NCBI RefSeq assembly: GCF_035830635.1
Contig: NZ_JAYMFI010000015.1
Location: forward strand, 1-64,000
DNA: 64,000 nt
Direction of reading: 5' to 3'
Source: Adlercreutzia shanghongiae
GTDB lineage: Bacteria > Actinomycetota > Coriobacteriia > Coriobacteriales > Eggerthellaceae
The position numbers were made by a program, and so were the translations under genes. The notes beneath the pieces were generated by a model. That model was not told the DNA's origin. It did no database searches and was given only the letters and a program-made list of their open reading frames with translations. This document shows, piece by piece, positions 34,071 to 43,729 of this stretch (its first letter is position 1; every line of letters starts with the position of its first letter).

Positions 34071-36647
34071 ATGAAAGCCTACAACCCCCATGAGATCGAG
34101 CCCCGCCTGCAGCTGGCCTGGGAAGAGGCCGGCCTGTACACCGTGCCGGAGAATTCCGATCGTCCGAAGAAGTACGTGCTGGAGATGTTCCCGTACCCCT
34201 CGGGCGACATGCACATGGGGCATGCGAGCAACTACACCTACGGCGATGTGGCCGCCCGCTACGCCAAGATGTGCGGCTTCGACGTGCTGCATCCCATGGG
34301 CTGGGACGCCTTCGGTCTGCCTGCCGAGAACGCGGCCATCAAGCATCACAGCCACCCGGCTATCTGGACCTACGAGAACATCGAGACCCAGAAGAAGAGC
34401 TTCTCGCGCATGGGCTTTTCCTACGACTGGGACCGCAAGGTGGTGGCGTGCGACCCCGAGTACTACCGCTGGGGCCAGTGGATCTTCCTGAAGTTCTGGG
34501 AGCGCGGATTGGTGGAGCGCCGCAACTCGCCGGTGAACTGGTGCCCCAGTTGCGCTACCGTGCTTGCCAACGAGCAGGTCATCGAGGGCCGCTGCTGGAG
34601 GTGCGATTCCGAGGTGGAGAAGCGCGACCTCACCCAGTGGTACTACAAGATCACCGACTACGCCCAGGAGCTGCTGGACGATTTGGACCAGCTGGAGGGC
34701 TGGCCCGAGCGCGTGAAGCAGCAGCAGGCCAACTGGATCGGCCGCTCCGAGGGCGCCAACGTCGACTTCATCCTGTGCGACGCTGAGGGCGTGGTGCCGG
34801 CCGAGCCTGCCGACGACGACATCATCACCGTGTTCACTACCCGCGCCGACACGCTCTTCGGCTGCAGCTTCTTCTTGCTTGCCCCCGAGAGTAAGTTGCT
34901 GAAATCGCTGGTGAAGGGCACCGACTACGAGGCGCCGGTCATGGAGATCGTGGAAGCCGCCAAGAAGGTGACCGCCGTGGAGCGCGCCCAGGGCGACCAC
35001 GAGAAGCACGGCGCCTTCACGGGCCGCTACGTGGTGAATCCCATCAACAACGAGAAGGTGCCCGTATGGGTGGCCGACTACATCGTGGCCGACTACGGCA
35101 CCGGTGCCGTCATGGCCGTGCCTTGCGGCGATCAGCGCGACTTCGAGTTCGCCCGCAAATACGATCTGCCCATCATCCCCATCATCCTGCCCGAGGACGA
35201 CCCGCTCTATCCCCAGCTGAAAGACGAGCAGGGCCGTGTGGTCACCTCGGTGGACTGGCCGCAGGCCTATGCCGCCGAGGGCCAGCTCGTGCAAAGCGGC
35301 CGCTTCACCGGCCTTACCGGTGGCAAGCATTCCGAAGGCGAAGAAGCTGTGGTGGCCGCCCTTATGGACATGGGCCGCGGCAAGCGCACCGTGGAGTTCC
35401 GCCTGCGCGACTGGCTCATCAGCCGCCAGCGCTACTGGGGCAACCCCATCCCGGCCATCCACTGCGAGCAGTGCGGCGTGGTGCCCGTGCCCGAGGAGGA
35501 TCTGCCCGTGCGCCTGCCCGAGGACATCGACCTGGCCGCCGGCGAGACGCTCGCCACCCACGCGGGCTTCGTGAACACCACCTGCCCCCACTGCGGCGGC
35601 CCGGCCCGGCGCGAGACCGACACCATGGACACGTTCACCTGCTCCAGCTGGTACTACATGCGCTACACCGACCCGCACAACATCCATGCGCCCTTCGACC
35701 CGGCAAAGGCCAACGGTTGGATGCCCGTGGACCAGTACATCGGCGGCATCGAGCACGCCATCCTGCACCTTTTGTACAGCCGCTTCTTCACGAAGGTGAT
35801 GCGCGACATGGGCCTGCTCGACTTCGACGAGCCCTTCACGAACCTGCTGTGCCAGGGCATGGTGCTGGACGCCCACGGCGATGTGATGAGCAAGTCGAAG
35901 GGCAACGTGGTCTCGCCCGAGGCGGTCATCGCCGAGTACGGCGCCGATGCCGTGCGCGCCTACATCCTGTTCTTGGGCCCGCCCGAGAAGGAGAAGCTGT
36001 GGAACGACGACGGCTTGCCGGGCATGTACAAGTTCCTGAACCGCGTGTGGCGCGTCGTGCACGATCTGTGTGGCCAGGCGGGGGAGGACACCCTGTTCGG
36101 CGGCACTGAGGCCGATAAGGAAACCACTCACAAGGCGATGGACGCGCTGCGCCGCGAGCGTCACCGCGTGGTGGGCAAGGTCGAGGAAGACTTCGCGCGC
36201 AACAACTTCAACACGGCCATCGCTGCCATCATGGAGCTCGTGAACGCGACCACGCCGTTCTTGCGTGCGGCGTCGCCCGAGCGCCGTCTGGGTTGCGAAA
36301 CTGCCGGCGCGTTCAGCCGCGAGGTGGCCGAGGTGCTGGTGAAGCTCATGGCGCCCATCACGCCGCATCTCGCCGACGAGCTGTGGCGTGTGGCGCTGGG
36401 CAACGAGGGCTTCGTCTACGACCAGCCCTGGCCCGAGTTCGATCCTGAGCAGGCCAAGGCCGACGAGGTGGAGCTGGCCGTGCAGATTTGCGGCAAGATC
36501 AAGTGCCGCATTAAGGTGCCTGCCGACGCTCCCGAGCCCGAAGTGCTCGAGGCCGCTCGCGCCGCCGTGCTGAACAATCTGCAGGATAAGACCGTAAAGA
36601 AGGAAGTCTACGTCCCCGGCCGTTTGGTGAATATCGTCGCCGTCTAG
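34071..36647 (+). CDS. leuS: leucyl-tRNA synthetase
   Basis: The 858-residue class I synthetase charges tRNA-Leu. The start ATG 34071 follows GAGGGAGCG. PYPSGDMHMGHASNY contains the HIGH motif and VMSKSKGNVVSP the KMSKS motif. The editing domain (TTRADTLFG, and GTGAVMAVPCGDQRDFEFA with its catalytic Asp) and a zinc-like CPSC...CWRC insertion are present. Full length. Its stop codon overlaps that of the convergent histidine kinase gene by a few bases. Confidence 0.97.
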   Translation: MKAYNPHEIEPRLQLAWEEAGLYTVPENSDRPKKYVLEMFPYPSGDMHMGHASNYTYGDVAARYAKMCGFDVLHPMGWDAFGLPAENAAIKHHSHPAIWTYENIETQKKSFSRMGFSYDWDRKVVACDPEYYRWGQWIFLKFWERGLVERRNSPVNWCPSCATVLANEQVIEGRCWRCDSEVEKRDLTQWYYKITDYAQELLDDLDQLEGWPERVKQQQANWIGRSEGANVDFILCDAEGVVPAEPADDDIITVFTTRADTLFGCSFFLLAPESKLLKSLVKGTDYEAPVMEIVEAAKKVTAVERAQGDHEKHGAFTGRYVVNPINNEKVPVWVADYIVADYGTGAVMAVPCGDQRDFEFARKYDLPIIPIILPEDDPLYPQLKDEQGRVVTSVDWPQAYAAEGQLVQSGRFTGLTGGKHSEGEEAVVAALMDMGRGKRTVEFRLRDWLISRQRYWGNPIPAIHCEQCGVVPVPEEDLPVRLPEDIDLAAGETLATHAGFVNTTCPHCGGPARRETDTMDTFTCSSWYYMRYTDPHNIHAPFDPAKANGWMPVDQYIGGIEHAILHLLYSRFFTKVMRDMGLLDFDEPFTNLLCQGMVLDAHGDVMSKSKGNVVSPEAVIAEYGADAVRAYILFLGPPEKEKLWNDDGLPGMYKFLNRVWRVVHDLCGQAGEDTLFGGTEADKETTHKAMDALRRERHRVVGKVEEDFARNNFNTAIAAIMELVNATTPFLRAASPERRLGCETAGAFSREVAEVLVKLMAPITPHLADELWRVALGNEGFVYDQPWPEFDPEQAKADEVELAVQICGKIKCRIKVPADAPEPEVLEAARAAVLNNLQDKTVKKEVYVPGRLVNIVAV

Positions 36648-39394
36648 CTCAGCACTGCGTCCAAGGCAGCGAAGAGCTTATCGATCTCGATGGGCTTGGT
36701 GAGGTGCCCGTTCATGCCGGAGCGCAGGGCCTTCTGGCGGTCTTCCTCGAAGGCGTCGGCGGTCATAGCGAGAATGGGGATGCGGGCGCGGGCCGGGTCG
36801 TTCAAGCGGCGGATGGCCTTGGTCGCCTCGTAGCCGTTCATGACGGGCATCTGCACGTCCATGAGCACCAGTTGGAAGTGGCCCGAAGGGGCGTCCATGA
36901 GCTTTTCGACGGCCTCGCAGCCGTTGACGGCGTATTCCACCGTGAAGCCCTCGTCTTCCAGAAGGGTGATGGCGATCTCGCGGTTGAGGTCGTTGTCGTC
37001 CACCAGCAGAATGCGGCTGCCGCGCATGGAATGGCTCGGGTCGAGGTGCGGCGTCTTGGCTGCTTTGGCCTGGGCCGCATCGCTTTTGCTCGCCAGCTGC
37101 AAATCCAGCTCGATGGTGAAGGTGGTACCCGCGTCTCTCTCGCTTTCCACGGCGATAGAGCCGTGCATCATGTCAACGAGGTTCTTCGTGATGGCCATGC
37201 CCAGCCCCGTGCCCTGGATGCCGCTGATGGTGGAGGTGCGCTCGCGCTCGAAGGGGTCGAAGATGTGCTCGACAAATTCGGGACTCATGCCGATGCCGGT
37301 GTCCGACACCTTGAAGCGGAAGCGCCCGTAGCCTGCCGGCGCCCCGTCCAACTCCTCCACCTTCACCTTGATAAATCCGCCGGGCTTGGTGAATTTCAGC
37401 GCGTTGCCGAGCAGGTTCAGCAGAATCTGGTTGAGGCGCAGCTTGTCGCAGCGCACGTCGGTGTGGCGGATGCCGTCGGTGTTCACGGAGAAGTACAGCT
37501 GGCGCGCGCTCGTTTCGGCCTGGATGATGCTGTAGAGGTCGTCCAGCAGATCGACGAGGTTGTAGGGCTGCTCGTCCAAGGACACCTTGCCGCTCTCGAT
37601 GTGGCTCATGTCCAGAATGTCGTTGATGAGGTTCAGCAGGTGGGTGCTGGAGGACTGAATCTTGTCCAGATATTCGCGCACCTTCTCCTGCTGGTCGATG
37701 CGGCTGGCCGCCAGAGTGGTGAAGCCCACGATGGCGTTCATGGGCGTGCGGATGTCGTGAGACATGTTGGAGAGAAACGCGCTTTTGGCCGCGTTGGCGC
37801 GGTTGGCCTCGGTGAGGGCCTCTTCCAGCAGCGCCTTTTTCTTCATCTCCTCGCGGGTCTGGGCATCCACGCTGCGCAGGCCCAAAACGACGTCGTGGGA
37901 GAATTGCCAATCGCCGCTGCGAACGACGGTGGCTTGGCAATACTCCGTGGCGTCGTCGCGGTGAATGCGGTAGTTCACGTGGGTGCGCGCCTGGTCGGCC
38001 AACGCTTCGAGAAGGCCCTTCGCCGAAAGTGCCTCGCGCAGCATGGGCTGGTCCTCTTCGACGACGTTCGCCTCGATGTAGCCGTCGATGCAGCTATCTA
38101 GGCTGAGAGCGCCGGCAAACAGCTCGTCCAAGCCACGGTGCTCGCCGTCGCTCACGCGCAAGGCCATGCCCTTCTCGGAATCGAGACTGAAAGAGCAGAC
38201 GACCAGATAGTCTTCCGAAAGCGCCTGGATGAGGTCGTTCTGGCGGCGATCTCTCTGCACCTCTTCCAGCTTCTTGTCGGTGTAATCCAGAAGGAAGCGC
38301 TGGTAGAACAGCTCGCCGTCATTCTCGATGAGTTTCACGCTGCCAAGAACGTGGAGGATGTCGCCATTGTTGTGGCGCACGCGGTACTCGGTGCTAACCG
38401 AGTCGCCCACGTGCTTCAGCATGCTGATGGAGTCGCGCAGCCGCGCGGCATCTTCGGGGATGACCGAGGGGGCCACCATGTCGAAGCCGGCGGCCATGAG
38501 CTCGTCGCTGGACTCGTAGCCCAAGATGTTGAGTGCGGCCTGGTTGGCGCCGATAAGCCGCGTGCCGTCGAGCGAGTGGGTGATCACGCCGCACTCCATG
38601 GTGGTGAAGATGGTCTCCATGGTGCGGTTCTTCTCGACGATCTCGTTTTCGAAGGCGCGCTCTTTGGTGACGTCGATGCCGACGCCGACGGTGCCCATGA
38701 CCGAGCCGTCAATGTTGTAGAGCGGAGATTTGTAAGTGGTGAGCAGCCGCGTGCCGTCGCTGGTCTGCACGGTCTCTTCCGAGACGATGGTGGATTTCGT
38801 CTCCATGACCTGGCGCTCGGATTCGATGCAGGCGGGGTCGTCGGCTTCCACGTCCCAGATGTAGGCATGGCCGCGGCCCTGCACCTGCTCTTTGGCCTTG
38901 TTCACCGTGGCGCAGAAAGCGTCGTTCACCTTGTGGTGGATGCCGTCGTCGGACTTGTACCACACCAGCGACGGGATGGAGTTGATGGTGGCCTCGAGGA
39001 ACTGGCTCGTTTCCCAGGCGTCGGCGTAGCGCTTGCACCCGCGCTGCCAGTGGTCGAAGCGGTAGGCTGCCTCGACGGCGCTGACGGGGGATGTCCATAT
39101 ATCGGCAATTTGACCGAAGAAAGGCGCGAGCTGGTCGATCTGCTCGTGGGAGGCGATAAGGGTGACGGTGCAGGTGGGCTTGCGGCGGGCGAGAAGCGTC
39201 TCGGCCCAGGCCACGGCGTCTTTGCCGGTGACGTCGGCGAAGATGGTGCCGGCGCCCGCGGCCAGCTCGGTATTGGGCTCGTCGCTGGAAGTGAAGCTAT
39301 GGGTAAACGAAGGCAGAGGCTTTGCATCGCGAATGATGCGTTCAATCTCGTCGGTCAGACCAACGAGGTAGAAAGTTACCGGGCATTGGTACAT
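36644..39394 (-). CDS. hybrid sensor histidine kinase
   Basis: The 916-residue cytoplasmic protein shows, in order: a degenerate receiver-like N-terminus (about 1-110), a PAS domain (about 135-245, WYKSDDGIHHKVNDAFC), a second PAS (about 258-375), a third sensor-like region, a HisKA domain with His546 (SNMSHDIRTPMNAI), an HATPase domain (NQILLNLLGNALKFTK, DTGIGMSPEF) and a C-terminal receiver (ILLVDDNDLNREIA, LVLMDVQMP). No membrane helices are visible, so it probably senses an internal signal. No cognate output gene is adjacent. Confidence 0.9.
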   Translation of the reverse strand: MYQCPVTFYLVGLTDEIERIIRDAKPLPSFTHSFTSSDEPNTELAAGAGTIFADVTGKDAVAWAETLLARRKPTCTVTLIASHEQIDQLAPFFGQIADIWTSPVSAVEAAYRFDHWQRGCKRYADAWETSQFLEATINSIPSLVWYKSDDGIHHKVNDAFCATVNKAKEQVQGRGHAYIWDVEADDPACIESERQVMETKSTIVSEETVQTSDGTRLLTTYKSPLYNIDGSVMGTVGVGIDVTKERAFENEIVEKNRTMETIFTTMECGVITHSLDGTRLIGANQAALNILGYESSDELMAAGFDMVAPSVIPEDAARLRDSISMLKHVGDSVSTEYRVRHNNGDILHVLGSVKLIENDGELFYQRFLLDYTDKKLEEVQRDRRQNDLIQALSEDYLVVCSFSLDSEKGMALRVSDGEHRGLDELFAGALSLDSCIDGYIEANVVEEDQPMLREALSAKGLLEALADQARTHVNYRIHRDDATEYCQATVVRSGDWQFSHDVVLGLRSVDAQTREEMKKKALLEEALTEANRANAAKSAFLSNMSHDIRTPMNAIVGFTTLAASRIDQQEKVREYLDKIQSSSTHLLNLINDILDMSHIESGKVSLDEQPYNLVDLLDDLYSIIQAETSARQLYFSVNTDGIRHTDVRCDKLRLNQILLNLLGNALKFTKPGGFIKVKVEELDGAPAGYGRFRFKVSDTGIGMSPEFVEHIFDPFERERTSTISGIQGTGLGMAITKNLVDMMHGSIAVESERDAGTTFTIELDLQLASKSDAAQAKAAKTPHLDPSHSMRGSRILLVDDNDLNREIAITLLEDEGFTVEYAVNGCEAVEKLMDAPSGHFQLVLMDVQMPVMNGYEATKAIRRLNDPARARIPILAMTADAFEEDRQKALRSGMNGHLTKPIEIDKLFAALDAVLS

Positions 39395-39572
39395 AGCACG
39401 CGTCCTTTGAAAACACTCGGCGATTCGTTAGCGTTACGAATAGGCAACAGTTTTTTAACCTGCCCAGTATACCAACTTTATCGGGGCTTATTTCCCTCAC
39501 TGCCAGGGAACTTCAAATTTGCTATAGTAGTTCCTTCCGCTTTCCGAATACGTAACGAGGAGGTGCCCTGCG

Positions 39573-40265
39573 GTGCGCGACCAGACCCGTTCCAAGCCCC
39601 TGCGGCGCCGCGTGCTCGCGGTTCTTCTCGTTGCGGTTGTTGTGGCTGGGCTCGCGGTGGCGGTGGCCAACGTGGTGACCGTGGCCGCGACGCGCGAGAG
39701 GGTCGTCACGGTGGACGGGGCGGCATCGGCCCTTGCCGCCGACCCGGCCGATGCGGTGGTGGTGCTGGGGGCAAGCGTGTACCCTGACGGCACGCCGAGC
39801 GACATTCTGGCCGACCGCTTGGAAGTGGCGTGCGACTTGTACAAGGCCGGCGCGGCCCGGGCGATTATCGTCAGCGGCGACAACCGCACCTCCCATTACA
39901 ACGAATCCGACGCTATGAAGGCCTACTGCGTGACCCTGGGGGTGCCGAGCGAGGATGTGTACGTAGACCACGCCGGGAACACCACCTATGAATCGATGTG
40001 GCGGGCGCGCCATGTCTTCGGGGCCGAGCGCATCATCGTGGCCACCCAGGCCTACCACCTCTATCGCGCTATGTTCGCCGCCGACTGCCTTGGCATGGAT
40101 ACGTGGGGCGTGGCCTGCGACAAGGGCGCCTACGACAACCAGCAGCGCTACAGCATTCGCGAGGTGCTCGCCCGCACCAAGGACTTCTACGCGGCGTTGC
40201 TGCGCCTTCCCGTAGCCACCTCGGGGGAGGCGGTTTCGCTGGATGCGTCCGGGGATCTAACGTAA
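39573..40265 (+). CDS. DUF218/SanA-like membrane-anchored protein
   Basis: The 230-residue protein starts at GTG 39573 behind GAGGAGG. It has one N-terminal membrane helix (RRVLAVLLVAVVVAGLAVAV) and a DUF218 domain: DAVVVLGASVYPDG, RAIIVSGDNRTS and ATQAYHLYRA hold the family residues. SanA/YdcF-like proteins are linked to envelope integrity and vancomycin tolerance in other bacteria; the reaction is unknown. The next gene follows after 9 bp. Confidence 0.85.
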   Translation: MRDQTRSKPLRRRVLAVLLVAVVVAGLAVAVANVVTVAATRERVVTVDGAASALAADPADAVVVLGASVYPDGTPSDILADRLEVACDLYKAGAARAIIVSGDNRTSHYNESDAMKAYCVTLGVPSEDVYVDHAGNTTYESMWRARHVFGAERIIVATQAYHLYRAMFAADCLGMDTWGVACDKGAYDNQQRYSIREVLARTKDFYAALLRLPVATSGEAVSLDASGDLT

Positions 40266-40274
40266 GGGGGACGG

Positions 40275-41117
40275 GTGCAGAGCCTATCGACAGGGTTGAA
40301 TGCCCTCACGGACCGCCTGGGGCCCAAGGCCGCGGCAGCGCTGAAGCGCTCGCGCAACAAGGAGCGCTACCGGGCCGCGGTGGAGCGGGCTTGGCGTGGT
40401 CGCCCCGAGGTGGCGCGCTTGGTGCTCATGCACACCAACGGCATCTACATTGCCAAGGACGAGCGTCCGCGCAAAGGGCCCGATCGCGATCGCGACATCT
40501 GGGTGTTCGGCATCTACCTGGATGACGCCATGGTGCGCACCGAGGTGGATGCTTGGCAGTCGGTGCTGCTGACGGCGTTGCGCCAGGAGGGTCTTTCTGT
40601 GGAAGAGCTGCGCTTCATGCCGGCGAAATGGGACATGCGCCAGCGCCGGCTGTTCCCGGAGCTGTGGGAGGAGGATGCGACGGCGGTATCTGAGCGCACC
40701 GGGGGCCGCTCGCTTCAGGGGCGCGATGAGTCGCGGGCTTTGGATGTGGTGAAGCGCGCTGTCTACCTGGTGTTCGAAGACACCGAGCAGGCCTGGGCGT
40801 TCCTCGAGCAGGTGCGTGGTGCCTCGCTGGACGAAGTGCCGGCGACCAGGGATGCCGGCGAGGGGACGGCGGGCGAGGGGTGCCGTCAAGGGGAGAAGCG
40901 CTACTGGCTCACCTTCTACGTGGACGACACCGAGGCGATGAAGCGGCTTGCGCGCAGCTTCGGAGGCGCCATCGTGTCCCGGGCGCGCCGACTCGGCCTG
41001 CGCATTCGGGGCATATCCGTGCGCCAGGCGGGGCCAGAGCTTGCGGGCATGCGGACGTTTCAGCGCCAGGGCGCCTCGGTTCCCTATCGCCTGCTGAAAG
41101 GTGGCGAGGGCTCTTAG
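40275..41117 (+). CDS. hypothetical protein (280 aa)
   Basis: It starts at GTG 40275 behind TAAGGGGG. It is highly charged, with no signal or membrane helix. A segment around residues 75-135 (WVFGIYLDDAMVRTEVDAWQ, SVLLTALRQEG) and a similar one near 205-255 (YWLTFYVDDTEAMKRLARSF) look like two related alpha/beta units. No family recognised. Its end overlaps the convergent gene at 41114 by four bases. Confidence 0.7.
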   Translation: MQSLSTGLNALTDRLGPKAAAALKRSRNKERYRAAVERAWRGRPEVARLVLMHTNGIYIAKDERPRKGPDRDRDIWVFGIYLDDAMVRTEVDAWQSVLLTALRQEGLSVEELRFMPAKWDMRQRRLFPELWEEDATAVSERTGGRSLQGRDESRALDVVKRAVYLVFEDTEQAWAFLEQVRGASLDEVPATRDAGEGTAGEGCRQGEKRYWLTFYVDDTEAMKRLARSFGGAIVSRARRLGLRIRGISVRQAGPELAGMRTFQRQGASVPYRLLKGGEGS

Positions 41118-41557
41118 CCGAACTGCTCCATCGCTTGGGCGGAATCGAGGGAAATCGTGAGCTCCCGGCCGTTGGTCAGGTTGTACATGTAGAAGAGCGG
41201 TGGGGCGCTGCGGGCGAGCACCCGGCCTACGGGCACGTCAGCGGCGCAGTAAATGCGCCGGCAGCGGGCCGACAGGCAATCTTGGGTACTGAACAGAAGC
41301 GGATCTTCGTAGCGGCAGCTGCCTTGGCTGAAGTAGTAATTGTGGGCGTCGTCCCACCCGAAAAGCCGCATGATGACTCCGTGCAGGTCGGCGAGGGAGT
41401 CATCGGCTCGCACGGAGGCATTGCGCAGGTGCGAGGGGTCTCCGTCCACCAGGCCGATAACCACGTCGAAGGTAGCACCCCCGAAGGCGAGCTCACCCGA
41501 CGCAGCTTCGGCGGCGCACGGCCGTTGGCCCGGGAATTTGATGATCTTGGCAGTCAC
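41114..41557 (-). CDS. pRiA4b ORF-3-like domain protein
   Basis: The 147-residue protein has the segment LADLHGVIMRLFGWDDAHNY, typical of the plasmid pRiA4b ORF-3-like/IS1096 TnpR-like domain. The start GTG 41557 is preferred because AAGAGGAAAGG lies upstream; ATG 41584 is an alternative. The domain's function is unknown, although it is often found in mobile elements. No transposase is nearby. Confidence 0.65.
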   Translation of the reverse strand: MTAKIIKFPGQRPCAAEAASGELAFGGATFDVVIGLVDGDPSHLRNASVRADDSLADLHGVIMRLFGWDDAHNYYFSQGSCRYEDPLLFSTQDCLSARCRRIYCAADVPVGRVLARSAPPLFYMYNLTNGRELTISLDSAQAMEQFG

Positions 41558-41756
41558 GGCTCGAGCCTTTCCTCTTCTCCTCATGACGGGCGCATTGTAA
41601 CAGCACTTTTCCCTTGCGGACATCAAATGGTTGGAAATGCGCGAAAAAGCGGACGCGAACAGGGAAAAACCTTCCTCTTACGCTGAGCGGACAAGTCAGG
41701 AATTTAAGGGATTTGATGAGTCTTTCGCTTAAGGTCGGCGCCGTTGGCGCGGGCGG

Positions 41757-41762
41757 TATAAT
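41757..41762 (+). promoter_or_regulatory. -10 box upstream of the TetR gene
   Basis: TATAAT about 95 bp before the TetR start, with a weak -35. The 300-bp gap (41558-41857) holds nothing else recognised. Confidence 0.4.
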
Positions 41763-41857
41763 CGTTGCGCATTGCCGAGGCGCTCTGCTGCGCGTTTTGG
41801 CTGCGAGGTGTGTTTTATGCTGCGTCCGAGGGGCGCGGCTGGTTCGGAAGGCGGGTC

Positions 41858-42496
41858 ATGGCCCAGCAGCGGGGGAAGACGAACAAGGCGGATGCCACGC
41901 GGCGCCAGCTGCTCGATGCGGCGCTTTCGGTCATTTCCGAGCGGGGCTACGCTGATACGACGGTGGATCGCATTGTGGAAGTGGCTGGCGTATCCAAGGG
42001 CGTGGCCTACTACCATTTCGCCAGCAAGGCCGATATCGCCACCTGCATTCTGGTTGAGGGGGTCGGCGGGATTATCGATGAGTTCGAGGTCGTTGCCGCC
42101 GCGGCGCCCTCGGCCACCGATGCGCTCGTGGCCATGATGGAATCCTTCGCCGCCGTTATCTTCCGCAATGCCGATTTCGGGCGTTTTCTCGTATCTGAGC
42201 TGTGGCGTCGCGGACGGGAATGGTCGGATGCCCTGCGCGTTTTAGAGGAGCGCCTGCTTGCTGTGCTGCGCTCCCAGATCGAGCGAGGCCAGCGCGAGGG
42301 CAGCATTCGCGCTGGCGTTGACGCATCGTTTGAGGCCGTGGCCATCGTGGGCATGGTGCTCACGGCCACGTTGCACTACATTCGCGAGGCCGAGCAGAGA
42401 ATCGAGGACGGGTGCGCGCCCGCCCGGGCCCATGCCGAGACCGAGCGGGCGTTTCTCTTCCACATTCAGGATTACGTGCACCACGCCAACGCGTAA
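41858..42496 (+). CDS. TetR-family regulator
   Basis: The 212-residue protein starts at ATG 41858. Residues 12-60 are a TetR helix-turn-helix (RRQLLDAALSVISERGYADT, VAGVSKGVAYYHFASKADI), followed by an all-helical ligand domain. Its stop codon abuts the end of the convergent dehydrogenase gene without a gap. The target is unknown. Confidence 0.9.
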   Translation: MAQQRGKTNKADATRRQLLDAALSVISERGYADTTVDRIVEVAGVSKGVAYYHFASKADIATCILVEGVGGIIDEFEVVAAAAPSATDALVAMMESFAAVIFRNADFGRFLVSELWRRGREWSDALRVLEERLLAVLRSQIERGQREGSIRAGVDASFEAVAIVGMVLTATLHYIREAEQRIEDGCAPARAHAETERAFLFHIQDYVHHANA

Positions 42497-43414
42497 CTAC
42501 ATGTTCACGCAGTGGCTCTTCTCGCCGCTCTCCAGGTAGGTCATGACCTCTTCCACGGCCATCTTGGCGCAGTTGTCCTCGGCCTCGGCGGTGGACGCGC
42601 CCAGATGCGGAATGACAATGGCGCGCTCCATCTTCACCACGGCGGGATTGGCGAAGTCGGTCACGTAGGTGCTCACCTTGCCGGAGGCCAGGGCTTCGGC
42701 CATGGCGGCATCGTCGACGAGCACGTCGCGGGAGAAGTTCAGGAACACGACGCCGTCCTTCATCTGGCCGATGGCCTCGGCGTTGATCATGCCCTTGGTG
42801 GCGGGCAGCGCCGGCACATGGATGGTGATGAAGTCGCTTTCCTTGAGCACCTTCGGCAAATCGGCGAACTCGACGGTGGGGGAGATCTGCTCGTGCACGG
42901 TAATCTCGTCCATGGCCGGGTCGTAGCCGACGACCTTCATGCCGAGGGCCTCGGCGGACTGGGCCACGAGACGGCCAATGGCGCCCAGGCCGATGATGCC
43001 CAGGGTCTTGCCCGTGATCTCGCCGCCGGCGAACTGCTTTTTCGCCTTCTCGGCCGACTTGCCCACGTTCTCGTCATCGGCGTTGTTGCGAACCCACTGC
43101 ACGCCGCCGATGATGTCGCGGCTCGCCAACAGCATGCCGGCCAGCACCAGTTCCTTCACGGCGTTGGCGTTGGCGCCCGGCGTGTTGAACACGGCGATGC
43201 CGGCCTCGGCGAACTTGTCGAGCGGGATGTTGTTCACGCCGGCGCCGGCGCGGGCCACGGCTTTCAGGTTGGCCGGGATATCCATCTCGTGCATGTCGGC
43301 AGAGCGCACGAGGATGGCGTCGGCCTCGTCGATGTTCTCGGTCAGCTCGTAGTTGTCGGTCAGCAGGGCCAGGCCCTCGGGCGAGATATTGTTCAGGCAG
43401 TAGATTTTGTACAT
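42497..43414 (-). CDS. serA: SerA-like D-3-phosphoglycerate dehydrogenase, short form
   Basis: The 305-residue D-2-hydroxyacid dehydrogenase starts at ATG 43414 behind GAAAGGAGC. The NAD-binding GLGAIGRLVAQSA motif is present. FSRDVLVDDAAM provides the catalytic Arg and IPHLGASTAEAEDN the catalytic His. The usual acidic residue in the D-x-F-x-x-E-P segment is missing: the text reads VTDFANPAV. This matches a short branch without the C-terminal ACT domain, so serine feedback is unlikely. It probably makes phosphohydroxypyruvate for serine synthesis, but another hydroxyacid is possible. Confidence 0.78.
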   Translation of the reverse strand: MYKIYCLNNISPEGLALLTDNYELTENIDEADAILVRSADMHEMDIPANLKAVARAGAGVNNIPLDKFAEAGIAVFNTPGANANAVKELVLAGMLLASRDIIGGVQWVRNNADDENVGKSAEKAKKQFAGGEITGKTLGIIGLGAIGRLVAQSAEALGMKVVGYDPAMDEITVHEQISPTVEFADLPKVLKESDFITIHVPALPATKGMINAEAIGQMKDGVVFLNFSRDVLVDDAAMAEALASGKVSTYVTDFANPAVVKMERAIVIPHLGASTAEAEDNCAKMAVEEVMTYLESGEKSHCVNM

Positions 43415-43517
43415 GATGCTCCTTTCTCTGGCACCTTCAGCATACCGCGAACTTTAGCGCGCTAAAGCGAAAGATGTGCTGACGGGGGGAATGTGCTTTC
43501 GTGCGGTCTACGGGTCC

Positions 43518-43676
43518 GCTCGCGGGGGTGACGGGGTCATCGTCGCTCCTCCCGCTTCGCTGTTCAGCCTTCGACTTCAGGCGCTACGCTCCTTCATGCT
43601 TTTATGGGCGACCTTCGGTCGCTTTATAGTTAGTGTTCAGAGAGGATCGCCGACGACCCCGTCGCCCCCCGCGAGC
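43518..43676. repeat. long-range inverted repeat in the coaBC leader
   Basis: The arm 43518-43538 (GCTCGCGGGGGTGACGGGGT plus C) pairs with 43655-43676 with one mismatch and one bulge, and 43541-43545 extends the stem. Inside lies a short hairpin GCGACC-TTC-GGTCGC near 43607-43621. It sits between serA and coaBC and could be an RNA structure or mobile palindrome. Confidence 0.65.
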
Positions 43677-43729
43677 TACGTAAGCGGGCAAGCGTTTATA
43701 ATGGATGGAACACGACTCAAGGAGGCGCT

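Noticed and set aside
34014..36368. 784-codon minus-strand frame opposite leuS
   Set aside because: Antisense shadow of a clear synthetase gene.
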